Translations under genes and position numbers: made by a program
Shown here: one piece after another, positions 33,720 to 41,833 of the stretch
How positions within the stretch are numbered: position 1 is the stretch's first letter
How the letters are laid out: each line of letters starts with the position of its first letter
DNA from: Paraburkholderia xenovorans LB400
GTDB taxonomy: Bacteria > Pseudomonadota > Gammaproteobacteria > Burkholderiales > Burkholderiaceae
Assembly (NCBI RefSeq): GCF_000013645.1
Contig: NC_007952.1
Location: forward strand, 2,294,001-2,358,000
Length of the DNA stretch: 64,000 bases
Direction of reading: 5' to 3'
The notes under the pieces: model-generated
What the model saw: the letters and a program-made list of their open reading frames with translations, nothing else
What the model was told of the DNA's origin: nothing
Database searches by the model: none

Positions 33720-35288
33720 ATGAGAAAGAAACTCATCTGTCTGTTGGTGACGGGGAGTCTGCCTGGCATAGCCGCGGCAGATGCCACCAGCGACCAGATC
33801 AAGGCGCTGCAGGCCCAACTCAACGCGCTGCAAAAGGAGGTCAAGCAGCTGCGCGCGGAAGTCGCCACCAAACCGAAGGCAGCCGCTGCCGTCACCGTGG
33901 CCCCGGCCCCGGCGGTGGTGGCCGCACCGGTGGATATCTCGTCGCCTGATTACGGCAAGGCTCAGGCGACGCTGACCAACGACGACGTGACGGCGATGAA
34001 GCAACAGATCGCCAATCAGCAACTGAAGGTCGACTCGCTCGAAGATGCCGCGCAGACCGGGCCGATCGCCGGTCTGTCGGTGACGGGTTATATCGACCCG
34101 ACCTACATTTATAACCGTGCGCAGAGCAGTTCGTCGTTCCTGTTCGCTAACCACGAAAGCAGCTACAACTACTTCAACAGCACGTTCGGCGACCTGTACC
34201 TCGACATCAAGAAGACCTTCGGTGTCGGCCCGATGGCGCCGTCGGCCGAAATCACGTTGATGCCGAATCGTGGCAACGGCATTACGCTGCTGCAGAACTC
34301 GCACGGCGATATCGGCAACAACATCCTGAACACGGCGGTGGTGAACGTGCCGCTCACGGCGACCACGACACTCGTGGCCGGTTTGATTCCGAGCTTCGGC
34401 GGCTATGAACTGCAGCAGTCGAATCAGATGCTCACGCTCACGCACAACCTGCTGTACGACTTCTCGGATCCGGGCAGCTACATCGGGATCGGCGCGAACT
34501 ACACGGCCGGCAACTGGGCGTGGAAGTTCTTCCTCGGCAACGAACAGTACCGCACGTTCGGCGCAGTCACGCAGACGGGCACGAACGCGCTGGGCGATCC
34601 GATCACGACCAGCAACAAGATTCCGACGTTCACGGCTCGCACCGATTACACATGGTCGAGCGCGCTGGATATCGGCGGCTCGATCAATATCGGGCGTCAG
34701 ACCTTGCCGAGCTCGATCGCTGACAACGGTACGGTCAGCTACGGCGTAGGCGGCCAGGCACCGAGCTCGGGTGGCACGTTCTTCTTCACCGAAGCCGACC
34801 TGACCTACACGCTCGCCGACGTGCAGTACAACGCCGAGCTCGACTACGGTCAGCAGCAGAACGCCGCGTACAACGGCGGCCAGGCACAGTGGTACGGCCT
34901 GTCGCTGCTCGCGCACCGCAAGTTCAATCTGCCGGTGGTGGGCCGCATGGGCGCGACCGTGCGCTATGACCTGCTGGTCGACAGCAAGAATGGCGGCGGC
35001 GGCGGTGGTATTGCGTTGAACGGCAACGGCATGGACACGGCGAACGGCTTCGGTATCGGCGCGGACTGTCTTGCCAATTCGCAGGCGAACGGCGGCCTTG
35101 GTTTCGAATGCAAGGGCGCAACCCGCCAGGACGTTTCGCTCGACCTGCTGTTCTATCCGACCCAGCAGATCACGGTCAAGGTGGAATACCGCCACGATTG
35201 GGCCAACAAGCAGGTGTTCCTGAAGAACGACGGTTCGTATGGCAAGTCCAACGACCTGCTCGCGACACAGTTCATCTACTCGTTCTAA
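33720..35288 (+). CDS. Outer-membrane porin-like protein (DUF3138-like)
   Basis: A 522-residue exported protein. Residues 1-19 are a signal peptide (KLICLLVTGSLPGIAAA). A coiled-coil stretch with heptad Leu (IKALQAQLNALQKEVKQLRAEV, 26-48) follows, then an Ala/Val/Pro linker to about 70, a second short coil, and then about 400 residues of alternating aromatic/polar beta strands (GLSVTGYIDPTYIYNRAQ ... TVKVEYRHDWANKQVF). It ends in Phe (QFIYSF), as outer-membrane barrels do. The coil-then-barrel layout resembles OprP/DUF3138 proteins. It follows potI by 38 bp with AAGGAG before its ATG, inside the polyamine operon. Confidence 0.85.
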   Translation: MRKKLICLLVTGSLPGIAAADATSDQIKALQAQLNALQKEVKQLRAEVATKPKAAAAVTVAPAPAVVAAPVDISSPDYGKAQATLTNDDVTAMKQQIANQQLKVDSLEDAAQTGPIAGLSVTGYIDPTYIYNRAQSSSSFLFANHESSYNYFNSTFGDLYLDIKKTFGVGPMAPSAEITLMPNRGNGITLLQNSHGDIGNNILNTAVVNVPLTATTTLVAGLIPSFGGYELQQSNQMLTLTHNLLYDFSDPGSYIGIGANYTAGNWAWKFFLGNEQYRTFGAVTQTGTNALGDPITTSNKIPTFTARTDYTWSSALDIGGSINIGRQTLPSSIADNGTVSYGVGGQAPSSGGTFFFTEADLTYTLADVQYNAELDYGQQQNAAYNGGQAQWYGLSLLAHRKFNLPVVGRMGATVRYDLLVDSKNGGGGGGIALNGNGMDTANGFGIGADCLANSQANGGLGFECKGATRQDVSLDLLFYPTQQITVKVEYRHDWANKQVFLKNDGSYGKSNDLLATQFIYSF

Positions 35289-35300
35289 TCCGTACCGCCG

Positions 35301-35333
35301 GCGCGTGGCCTCGCTGTAAAAGAGGCCACGCGC
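35301..35333 (+). terminator. Strong hairpin after the porin gene
   Basis: GCGCGTGGCCTC (35301-35312) and GAGGCCACGCGC (35322-35333) are perfect 12-bp arms around a 9-nt loop, 12 nt past the porin stop. There is no T-run; it may reduce read-through into puuB. Confidence 0.65.
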
Positions 35334-35353
35334 ACCGGCTCATTCCGCATGCA

Positions 35354-36652
35354 ATGCCTATGCTCCGATTCTCGAATCAGCCTCACGTCGCCTCGTATTA
35401 CGCCGCCACCGCCAACGACACCACCCGCCATCCCGCACTCGAAGAAACCGTCAATGTCGATGTTTGCGTGATCGGCGCCGGCCTCACCGGCATTTCCACT
35501 GCGCTCAATCTTGCCGAGCGCGGCCATTCGGTCGCGGTGCTCGAAGCGTCGAAAGTCGGCTGGGCGGCGAGCGGCCGCAATGGCGGCCAGTTGATCGGCG
35601 GCTTCGCGTGCGATATCGATACGTTCGCGAAGTACCTGCCCGCGGACGACGTGAAGCGCGTTTGGGACATGGGGATCGAAACCCTCGACATCGTCAAGGA
35701 ACGCGTCGCCAAACATCAGATCGATTGCGATCTGACCATCGGTTATCTGACCGCCGCCAACAAGCCGCGCGATACCGACGCGCTGCAGAAATGGCGCGAC
35801 GAAGCGCAGCGGCGCTTCGGCTATGACCGCTTCAGCTACGTCGACGCCGACGGCGTGAGCAACTACGTTCAGTCGGAACGCTATCTCGGCGGACTGTTCG
35901 ACGCGGACAGCGGCCATCTGCATCCGCTGAATTACACGCTGGGTCTGGCGCGCGCGGCACGCGAGGCCGGCGTGCGGATTTTCGAAGACAGCTGCGTCAC
36001 GGCCCTGCGTGAAGAAAACGGCCGCCATGTCGCGCAAACCGCGCGCGGCGAGGTGCGGTCGCGATTCATCGTGCTCGCCTGCAACACCTATCTCGGCAAG
36101 CTGGCGCCGGAAGTGGCAAGCAAGATCATGCCGGTCGGCACCTACGTGATCGCCACGGAACCGCTCGACCCCGATCGCGCCGAAGCGCTGATGCCCGCCA
36201 AAGCCGCCGTGTGCGACAGCCGCTTCGTGCTCGACTACTTCCGTCCCGCGCCGGATAACCGCCTGCTGTGGGGCGGCAAGGTGAGTTATTCGACATTCGC
36301 GCCGCGCAACCTAGGCGAAGCGATGCGCCGCGATATGCTCAAAACCTTCCCGCAACTCGACGATGTCAAAATCGACTACGCGTGGGGCGGTTTCGTCGAC
36401 ATCACGATGAACCGGGCGCCGCATTTCGGCCGGCTCTCGCCAACCGTGTATTTCGCGCAAGGCTTCTCCGGGCACGGCGTGAACACCACCGGACTCGCGG
36501 GTAAGCTGATTGCCGAGGCGATCGACGGCCAGGCATCGCGCTTCGATCTGTTCGGCAAGATCCGTCACCGCGATTTTCCTGGCGGCGCTACACTGCGCAC
36601 CCCTGCCCTCGTACTCGCGATGGCCTGGTATCGAATGAAGGACCTGCTTTGA
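35354..36652 (+). CDS. puuB: Gamma-glutamylputrescine oxidase-type FAD oxidoreductase, copy 1
   Basis: A 432-residue DAO-family flavoprotein. The FAD-binding VDVCVIGAGLTGISTALNLAERGHSVAVLEA motif is at about 34-64, followed by SGRNGGQLIGGF. The C-terminal VYFAQGFSGHGVNTTGLAGKLIAEAI closes the FAD site. It would oxidise gamma-glutamylputrescine to the aldehyde used by PuuC. Start ATG 35354 or 35360 (MLRFSNQPHV); neither has a clear ribosome site. Its TGA overlaps by one base the ATG of the second copy. Confidence 0.9.
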   Translation: MPMLRFSNQPHVASYYAATANDTTRHPALEETVNVDVCVIGAGLTGISTALNLAERGHSVAVLEASKVGWAASGRNGGQLIGGFACDIDTFAKYLPADDVKRVWDMGIETLDIVKERVAKHQIDCDLTIGYLTAANKPRDTDALQKWRDEAQRRFGYDRFSYVDADGVSNYVQSERYLGGLFDADSGHLHPLNYTLGLARAAREAGVRIFEDSCVTALREENGRHVAQTARGEVRSRFIVLACNTYLGKLAPEVASKIMPVGTYVIATEPLDPDRAEALMPAKAAVCDSRFVLDYFRPAPDNRLLWGGKVSYSTFAPRNLGEAMRRDMLKTFPQLDDVKIDYAWGGFVDITMNRAPHFGRLSPTVYFAQGFSGHGVNTTGLAGKLIAEAIDGQASRFDLFGKIRHRDFPGGATLRTPALVLAMAWYRMKDLL

Positions 36653-37974
36653 TGAATGCTCCGACGCCTGGCTTCAACCCACTCGAGCGCCGCGCCGATG
36701 CGCTGATCGCCAACTCCTACTATGAAGCGAGCGCCGCCCGTCCGCTTACCGACGACCCCGCGCTGGAAGGCGCGCTCGAAGCCGACGTGTGCGTGATCGG
36801 CGCGGGCTTTGCCGGTTTGTCGGTCGCGCTGGAGTGCCGGGCGCGCGGCCTCTCGGTGGTCGTGCTCGATGCGTATCGTCCGGGCTGGGGCGCGTCGGGA
36901 CGCAACGGCGGGCAGACGCTGGTCGGTTTCGCGAAAGACGAGGTGATGGAGCGCCAGCTCGGTCTCGAAGGCGCGTGCGCTGCGTGGGCGATGTCGGTGG
37001 AAGGCGTGGCGCTGGTGCGCGAGCGCATCGGGCGCTATGGCATCGACTGCGATTTCACGGCCGGTTATCTGACGGTCGCGACCAGACCGAAACGCGTGCC
37101 CGATCTGCGTTCGTGGATGGAATCGGCTTCGCAACGCTGGGGTTATACGAAACTCTCGTGGCTCGATACCGACGAAATACGTTCACGGGTTGCATCGCGA
37201 CGCTATCTGGCCGGCGTGTACGATCCGTTTTCCGGCCATCTGCATCCGTTGAAGTACTGCCTCGGTCTCGCCGATGCGGCGCGCCGCGAAGGCGTGCAAT
37301 TGTTCGCGCATTCGCCGGTCGTCGAGGTGGAGCGTGGTGCGCGGCCCGTGGTGCGTACCGCTCGCGGCGAAGTGCGCTGCCGTTTCGTCGCGGCATGCGG
37401 CAACGCCACCATCGGCGACGTGCTGCCGGCGCCGGTCGCCGCGCGCATTGCACCGATCGCGTCGTATATCGTCGCTACCGAACCGCTCGGCAAGGAACGC
37501 GCGGATGCATTGATCAAAGGGCGCGAGGCGATTTGCGACAACAACTTCTTTCTCGACTATTTCCGTTTGTCGGCGGACCATCGCGTGCTGTTCGGCGGAC
37601 GGGCGAGTTCGACCGGGGCGTCGCCGGCACAACTCAGCGAAGAGATACGCCAGCGCATGATCGCCGTGTTCCCGCAACTCGCCGATGTGAAAATCGACTA
37701 TGCGTGGGGCGGTTTTGTCGACGTGACGCGCAATCGCGCGCCCGATTTCGGTTCGATCGATCCGAATTACTTCTACGTGCAGGGGTTTTCCGGGCACGGC
37801 GTTGCGTTGACCGGTATTGCCGGTCGCGTGGTCGCCCAGGCAATGGCGGGCGAGACGGCGGCCTTCGATCTGTTCGCGCGGCTGCGTCATGCCCGCTTTC
37901 CAGGCGGTCCGGCGTTGCGCGGGCCGGCGCTCGAGCTTGGGATGATGTATCACCGGATACTCGAATTGTTCTAG
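36652..37974 (+). CDS. Gamma-glutamylputrescine oxidase-type FAD oxidoreductase, copy 2
   Basis: A 440-residue close paralogue of the previous gene with the same blocks: ADVCVIGAGFAGLSVALECRARGLSVVVLDA, WGASGRNGGQTLVGFAKDEV, FSGHLHPLKYCLGLADAARREGV, VKIDYAWGGFVDVTRNRAPDFG and FYVQGFSGHGVALTGIAGRVVAQAM. The start is the ATG in TGATG shared with the copy 1 stop. The tandem suggests two amine substrates (for example glutamylated putrescine and another glutamylated or free amine) or hetero-oligomers. It is the last gene of the operon. Confidence 0.88.
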   Translation: MNAPTPGFNPLERRADALIANSYYEASAARPLTDDPALEGALEADVCVIGAGFAGLSVALECRARGLSVVVLDAYRPGWGASGRNGGQTLVGFAKDEVMERQLGLEGACAAWAMSVEGVALVRERIGRYGIDCDFTAGYLTVATRPKRVPDLRSWMESASQRWGYTKLSWLDTDEIRSRVASRRYLAGVYDPFSGHLHPLKYCLGLADAARREGVQLFAHSPVVEVERGARPVVRTARGEVRCRFVAACGNATIGDVLPAPVAARIAPIASYIVATEPLGKERADALIKGREAICDNNFFLDYFRLSADHRVLFGGRASSTGASPAQLSEEIRQRMIAVFPQLADVKIDYAWGGFVDVTRNRAPDFGSIDPNYFYVQGFSGHGVALTGIAGRVVAQAMAGETAAFDLFARLRHARFPGGPALRGPALELGMMYHRILELF

Positions 37975-37996
37975 TCGTCATCGCATCCTGCGGCAA

Positions 37997-38031
37997 CAGC
38001 ACGGCGCAAGCGCGGTAGCCGTGCTGCTTTT
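37997..38031 (+). terminator. Rho-independent terminator of the polyamine operon
   Basis: CAGCACGG (37997-38004) pairs with CCGTGCTG (38019-38026), followed by CTTTT. It lies 23 nt after the second oxidase stop and is one of only two hairpins noted in this window with a T-run. Confidence 0.75.
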
Positions 38032-38151
38032 CACTGATTCACGCCTTCGCCATCCGTGACGCGCGTCACTGGCCTCGCCTTTCCCTCGCCCCCTCACCTC
38101 GAACACCCACACTCTCCTAAGCGTTTACCCGCAATACCCAATTTGTCGACT

Positions 38152-38165
38152 ATTTATCGATAAAT
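38152..38165. promoter_or_regulatory. Perfect 14-bp palindrome upstream of the DUF969 operon
   Basis: ATTTATCGATAAAT is fully self-complementary and lies in a local AT-rich pocket 156 bp before the DUF969 start. It is a likely operator for a dimeric regulator not encoded next door. Confidence 0.5.
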
Positions 38166-38320
38166 TCTCGTGTTAGATTCCCTCGCCTGCCGGCTATCGC
38201 AACCCGCCGCAACCTGGCGCAACCAGTCTGCGCCTACGTGCAACCCGCGTTCGCGGCACTGAAGCAACGCACCGGCAACACACAACAACGACACCTCAGC
38301 GACGCAGCAAGGAGAACATC

Positions 38321-39010
38321 ATGTGGGTTTTGATCGGCGTGCCGATCGTGGTACTCGGCTTCGCATTGCGCTTTAACTCGCTACTGGTCGTGACGATCGC
38401 GGGGATCGCCACGGGCGTCGCGGGCGGCTTGCAGCCGGTCGAGATCGTCAGCGCATTCGGCAAGGCGTTCGCGGATAACCGCTACATGGGCCTGATCTGG
38501 CTGACGCTGCCGGTAATCGCGCTGCTGGAGCGCAACGGTCTGAAAGAACAGGCCAGGCACCTGATTTCGCGCCTGCACGCCGCCACCACCGGCCGCGTGC
38601 TGATGCTGTACTTCGTGATCCGCCAGATCACCGCCGCACTCGGTCTGACGTCGCTCGGCGGCCACGCGCAAATGGTGCGTCCGCTGATCGCGCCGATGGC
38701 CGAAGCGGCCGCCGCGAATCGCTACGGCGAATTACCCGATGCAGTGCGTCAGCAGATCCGCGCGAATGCTTCGGCGGTCGACAACATTGCCGTGTTCTTC
38801 GGCGAAGACATTTTCATTGCGATCCAGTCGATCCTGCTGATCAAGGGCTTTCTCGAACAGAACGGTGTCATTGTCGAACCGCTGCAGGTGTCGGTGTGGG
38901 CAATTCCCACCGCCGTGGCCGCACTCGTGATTCATATGGTGCGGCTAATGCTGCTGGACCGCAATCTCTCACACAAGATGACCGCGTACGGCCGGGGTAT
39001 CGCACGATGA
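38321..39010 (+). CDS. DUF969-family membrane protein
   Basis: A 229-residue protein with about five or six membrane helices (VLIGVPIVVLGFALRFNSLLVVTIAGIATGVAGG; MGLIWLTLPVIALLERNGL; VWAIPTAVAALVIHMVRLMLL). Conserved-looking polar stretches are IRQITAALGLTSLGGHAQMVRPLIAPMAEAAAA and ASAVDNIAVFFGEDIFIAIQSILL, possible transport-site loops. AAGGAG lies just upstream. It is coupled by an ATGA overlap to the DUF979 gene, with which it probably forms a two-part permease. The substrate is unknown. Confidence 0.88.
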   Translation: MWVLIGVPIVVLGFALRFNSLLVVTIAGIATGVAGGLQPVEIVSAFGKAFADNRYMGLIWLTLPVIALLERNGLKEQARHLISRLHAATTGRVLMLYFVIRQITAALGLTSLGGHAQMVRPLIAPMAEAAAANRYGELPDAVRQQIRANASAVDNIAVFFGEDIFIAIQSILLIKGFLEQNGVIVEPLQVSVWAIPTAVAALVIHMVRLMLLDRNLSHKMTAYGRGIAR

Positions 39011-39960
39011 TGATCAAGCTCGAATCGCTCTACGTGCTGGCCGGTTTGATGTTTGCCGCCTTCGCCCTCTTCAGTCTGCGGGACCGTTCGAATCCGCGCC
39101 GCGTCGCCAACTTTCTCTTCTGGGGTGTCTATGCGGTCACCTTCATGTTCGGCGGAGAACTGCCGCACTTCGTAACAGGCTGCCTCGCCATTGCACTCGC
39201 CGTGATCGCCGGTTCCGGCAAGCTCGGCAAAGGCAGAGCGGACAGCAGCACCGAAGCGGCCGCCGCGCGCCGCGAAGCGAATGCGCAACGCTTCGGCAAC
39301 AGGCTGTTCATCCCGGCGCTGCTGATTCCGTTCATCACGTTGCTCGGCACCTTGACGCTGAAATACGCACCCTTCGTCGAAGCGAAGAGCGTCACACTGA
39401 TTTCCCTCGTATTAGGCACGCTGGTCGCGTTCGGCGCGGCGCTTTTCATGCTGCGCGACTCGCCGGTGCACGCACTGAAAGACGCGCGGCACACTATGGA
39501 CACCGTAGGCTGGGCCGCCATTCTTCCGCAGATGCTGGCCGCGCTCGGTGCGCTGTTCGCCGTGGCGGGCGTGGGCCACGTGGTGTCGGATCTGGTGAAA
39601 ACGTGGATTCCACTCGACTCCGCCTTCGCGGTGGTCGCGGCCTATACGTTCGGCATGGCCATTTTCACGATGATCATGGGCAACGCATTCGCCGCGTTTC
39701 CCGTCATGACAGCGGGTATCGGCTTGCCGTTGATCGTGCATCAATTCCACGGCAACCCCGCCATTCTGGGCGCGATCGGCATGCTGTGCGGCTTTTGCGG
39801 CACTTTGATGACCCCAATGGCGGCCAACTTCAATATCGTGCCGGCCGCGCTGCTGGAGCTGAAAGATCAGAATGGCGTGATCAAGGCGCAATGGCCGACC
39901 GCTTTGCTATTGTTGATCGTCAACACCATACTGTTATATCTGTTCGTATTCCGCTTTTGA
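39007..39960 (+). CDS. DUF979-family membrane protein
   Basis: A 317-residue protein with about eight or nine helices; the ATG at 39007 sits in the ATGA overlap with DUF969. Two features recall ion-coupled anion transporters: VTFMFGGELPHFVTGCLAIALAVIAGSGKLGKG, and FTMIMGNAFAAFPVMTAGIGLPLIVHQFHGNPAILGAIGMLCGFCGTLMTPMAANFNIVPAALLELKD, a long conserved Gly/Pro/Asn-rich block (about 225-290). The central region (about 80-100) is charged and cytosolic. It is part of the DUF969-DUF979-DUF2891 operon. Confidence 0.88.
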   Translation: MMIKLESLYVLAGLMFAAFALFSLRDRSNPRRVANFLFWGVYAVTFMFGGELPHFVTGCLAIALAVIAGSGKLGKGRADSSTEAAAARREANAQRFGNRLFIPALLIPFITLLGTLTLKYAPFVEAKSVTLISLVLGTLVAFGAALFMLRDSPVHALKDARHTMDTVGWAAILPQMLAALGALFAVAGVGHVVSDLVKTWIPLDSAFAVVAAYTFGMAIFTMIMGNAFAAFPVMTAGIGLPLIVHQFHGNPAILGAIGMLCGFCGTLMTPMAANFNIVPAALLELKDQNGVIKAQWPTALLLLIVNTILLYLFVFRF

Positions 39961-39970
39961 GGAGGCGCCA

Positions 39971-40981
39971 ATGACTACCCAACTCACTCGCGAATTCGCA
40001 TCGAAATTCGCCAATCTCGCACTCGCCCATCTCACGCGCGAATACCCGAACAAGCTGACGCACTCGCTCGCCGGACCGCAAGACGTACAGGGCCCGCGCG
40101 CACTGCATCCGATTTTTTACGGCAGCTACGACTGGCATTCGTGCGTGCACGGCTACTGGTTGATTCTGCATCTATTGGAGCGCTTTCCCGATCTGCCCGA
40201 AGCGGCGCGCATTGTCGCGGTGGTCGACGAGCATTTCACCGCGGCGAACGTGGCCGGCGAGCTTGCGTATCTCGATCTGCCGCACAACCGCGGTTTCGAG
40301 CGGCCGTATGGTTGGGCCTGGCTGCTTGCGCTCAGCGCGCAACTCGATTCGCTGAAGCTCTCGGAGGCCGCGCGCTGGTCGAAAACCTTTGCACCGCTCA
40401 CCCGGTTTTTTGTCGAACAGTTCGAGGCATTTCTGCCGAAAGCGACTTACCCGCTGCGTGTGGGCACGCATTTCAACATGGCCTTCGCATTGGCGCTGAC
40501 GCTGGATTTCGCGCGGCAAACGTCGCGTGAATCGCTGGAGGCACTGATCGTCAATACCGCGGAACGCTGGTTCGTGGACGACGTGGCGTGTCAGGCGTGG
40601 GAGCCTGCCGGCGACGAATTCCTCTCGCCTTCACTCATGGAAGCGGAGCTCATGCGCCGCGTGTTGCCGCCCGCGCAGTTCGTCGACTGGTTCGGCCGCT
40701 TTCTGCCGAACCTCGGCGCGAAAAAGCCCGCCACGCTGTTCGAGCCCGTCACCGTGACGGATCGTACCGACGGCAAGATCGCTCACCTCGACGGTTTGAA
40801 TCTGAGCCGTGCGTGGTGCCAACGTTCGCTGGCGCGCGCATTGCCCGCAGGCGACATTCGCCGGACCGTCCTGTTCGATGCCGCCGAGCGGCATCTGCAA
40901 AGCGCACTACCGCACGTGGCCGGCGACTATATGGGCGAGCACTGGCTGGGCACGTTTGCTACGCTTGCACTGGAAGCCTGA
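39971..40981 (+). CDS. DUF2891-family soluble protein
   Basis: A 336-residue protein without signal peptide or membrane helix; TTGAGGAGG precedes its ATG. Aromatic/His-rich helical repeats (FYGSYDWHSCVHGYW at about 48-62, RPYGWAWLLAL, RVGTHFNMAFAL, GDEFLSPSLMEAELMRRVL, LDGLNLSRAWC, GDYMGEHWLGTFATLALE at the end) suggest an alpha/alpha barrel such as those of some glycoside hydrolases or epimerases, with a pocket of Trp, His, Glu and Asp. No reaction is known to me. It lies 10 bp after DUF979, so it probably acts on what that pair imports. Confidence 0.88.
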   Translation: MTTQLTREFASKFANLALAHLTREYPNKLTHSLAGPQDVQGPRALHPIFYGSYDWHSCVHGYWLILHLLERFPDLPEAARIVAVVDEHFTAANVAGELAYLDLPHNRGFERPYGWAWLLALSAQLDSLKLSEAARWSKTFAPLTRFFVEQFEAFLPKATYPLRVGTHFNMAFALALTLDFARQTSRESLEALIVNTAERWFVDDVACQAWEPAGDEFLSPSLMEAELMRRVLPPAQFVDWFGRFLPNLGAKKPATLFEPVTVTDRTDGKIAHLDGLNLSRAWCQRSLARALPAGDIRRTVLFDAAERHLQSALPHVAGDYMGEHWLGTFATLALEA

Positions 40982-40985
40982 ATAA

Positions 40986-41000
40986 GCCTTGATTCAAGGC
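40986..41000 (+). terminator. Short hairpin after DUF2891
   Basis: GCCTTGA-T-TCAAGGC, 4 nt after the stop, is a perfect but tiny-loop inverted repeat ahead of the stronger terminator. Confidence 0.35.
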
Positions 41001-41052
41001 ACCGATCCGAATTTTCAATGACGGGCTGGTCCGTCAATGCGCTAGAAACGTG

Positions 41053-41113
41053 AAAGCGGCGCTGCCGGCCAACCGGTTTCCCCCAACCGGTTCGCACCGC
41101 GAGCGCCGCTTTT
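41053..41113. terminator. Bidirectional terminator between DUF2891 and PRC-barrel genes
   Basis: AAAGCGGCGCT (41053-41063) and AGCGCCGCTTT (41102-41112) form an 11-bp stem with A-run before and T-run after, good for both strands. Inside lie two AACCGGTT copies (41071-41078, 41085-41092), which can pair with each other as a second stem. Confidence 0.8.
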
Positions 41114-41178
41114 CCACCCTGGTCTCAATCTGGAGCCGCTTCTCGCGGCTCAGCCGGCGACCATGCCGGCTTCATGCA

Positions 41179-41604
41179 TTACTGCCCCGTCAGCTTCTTG
41201 GGCTTCGGCGGCGCCTGAACCTTGTTGTACTGGAACGCGGGTGTCGCCTTCAAGGCGTCTTTGGTGGCGCCGGCCAGATAGAAATTCCCCTGGCGGATAT
41301 CCAGCGCGGCGATGGGCACCGCAACGTCGTGCGAGGCCACGCCGAGGAAACCACCGGCGGAGACGATTGCGGCGGACAGCGAGCCATCGGGCGCAACCAC
41401 CAGATCGCGGACCGTACCGATCTTCTCGTTCTGGTCGTTGTACACCCCCTTGCCAAGAATGCTCTTCTTGACACTCCAGCCGCTCAACAGCGCATTCGAC
41501 TGCTCGACGGTGATGCTCAGCGGCTGCGTGCCGGCGACTTGCGCCTGCGCACCCAGGCTGGTTGCAGCTACTGCGACGACGACAACAAGTTTGCTCAAAG
41601 TCAT
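41179..41604 (-). CDS. Exported PRC-barrel domain protein
   Basis: A 141-residue protein; ATG 41604 (MTLSKLVVVVAVAATSLGAQAQ) starts a clear signal peptide with CGGAGTG upstream. After a linker, WSVKKSILGKGVYNDQNEKIGTVRDLVVAPDGSLSAAIVSAGGFLGVASHDVAVPIAALDI is a PRC-barrel beta domain (about 50-110). The tail is Pro/Lys-rich (QAPPKPKKLTGQ). PRC-barrel proteins of this exported kind are often stress-related, but the function here is unknown. It is divergent from polB. Confidence 0.82.
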   Translation of the reverse strand: MTLSKLVVVVAVAATSLGAQAQVAGTQPLSITVEQSNALLSGWSVKKSILGKGVYNDQNEKIGTVRDLVVAPDGSLSAAIVSAGGFLGVASHDVAVPIAALDIRQGNFYLAGATKDALKATPAFQYNKVQAPPKPKKLTGQ

Positions 41605-41833
41605 ATCGTTCACTCCGTGTTTAAAGACTTGGCCGGCGCATGGCACGCGCCGAAAGGAATCGCTGCAGCACGATCATACAGATTGCGCCGCGCGACTGCA
41701 TCCGGCGTGGCGGGAAGCCGCATGCGAACCACGCAAAGGGTAATCGCGACAATGCCCGATGCCGGCATCACGGCTCGAAGCTCGTGGCGGTAAAATCGCG
41801 CAAGGCGACCACGCCTGCATTAGAGGTGGAAGT

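Larger units (their letters stand above)
37975..38320. other. Intergenic region between the polyamine operon and the DUF969 operon
   Basis: 346 bp, no gene. It contains the polyamine-operon terminator (37997-38031), a perfect 14-bp palindrome (38152-38165) that probably controls the DUF969 operon, and a GCAAC-rich stretch (38195-38300). AAGGAG precedes the DUF969 start. Confidence 0.6.

Noticed and set aside
33108..35195. 695-codon minus-strand frame opposite potI and the porin
   Set aside because: Antisense shadow with biased composition; the plus-strand genes have signal peptide, permease and barrel features.
38321..40981. Calling the DUF969 operon a 5-oxoproline system
   Set aside because: The association is only a memory of other genomes; no oxoprolinase or pyroglutamyl peptidase gene is in this window.
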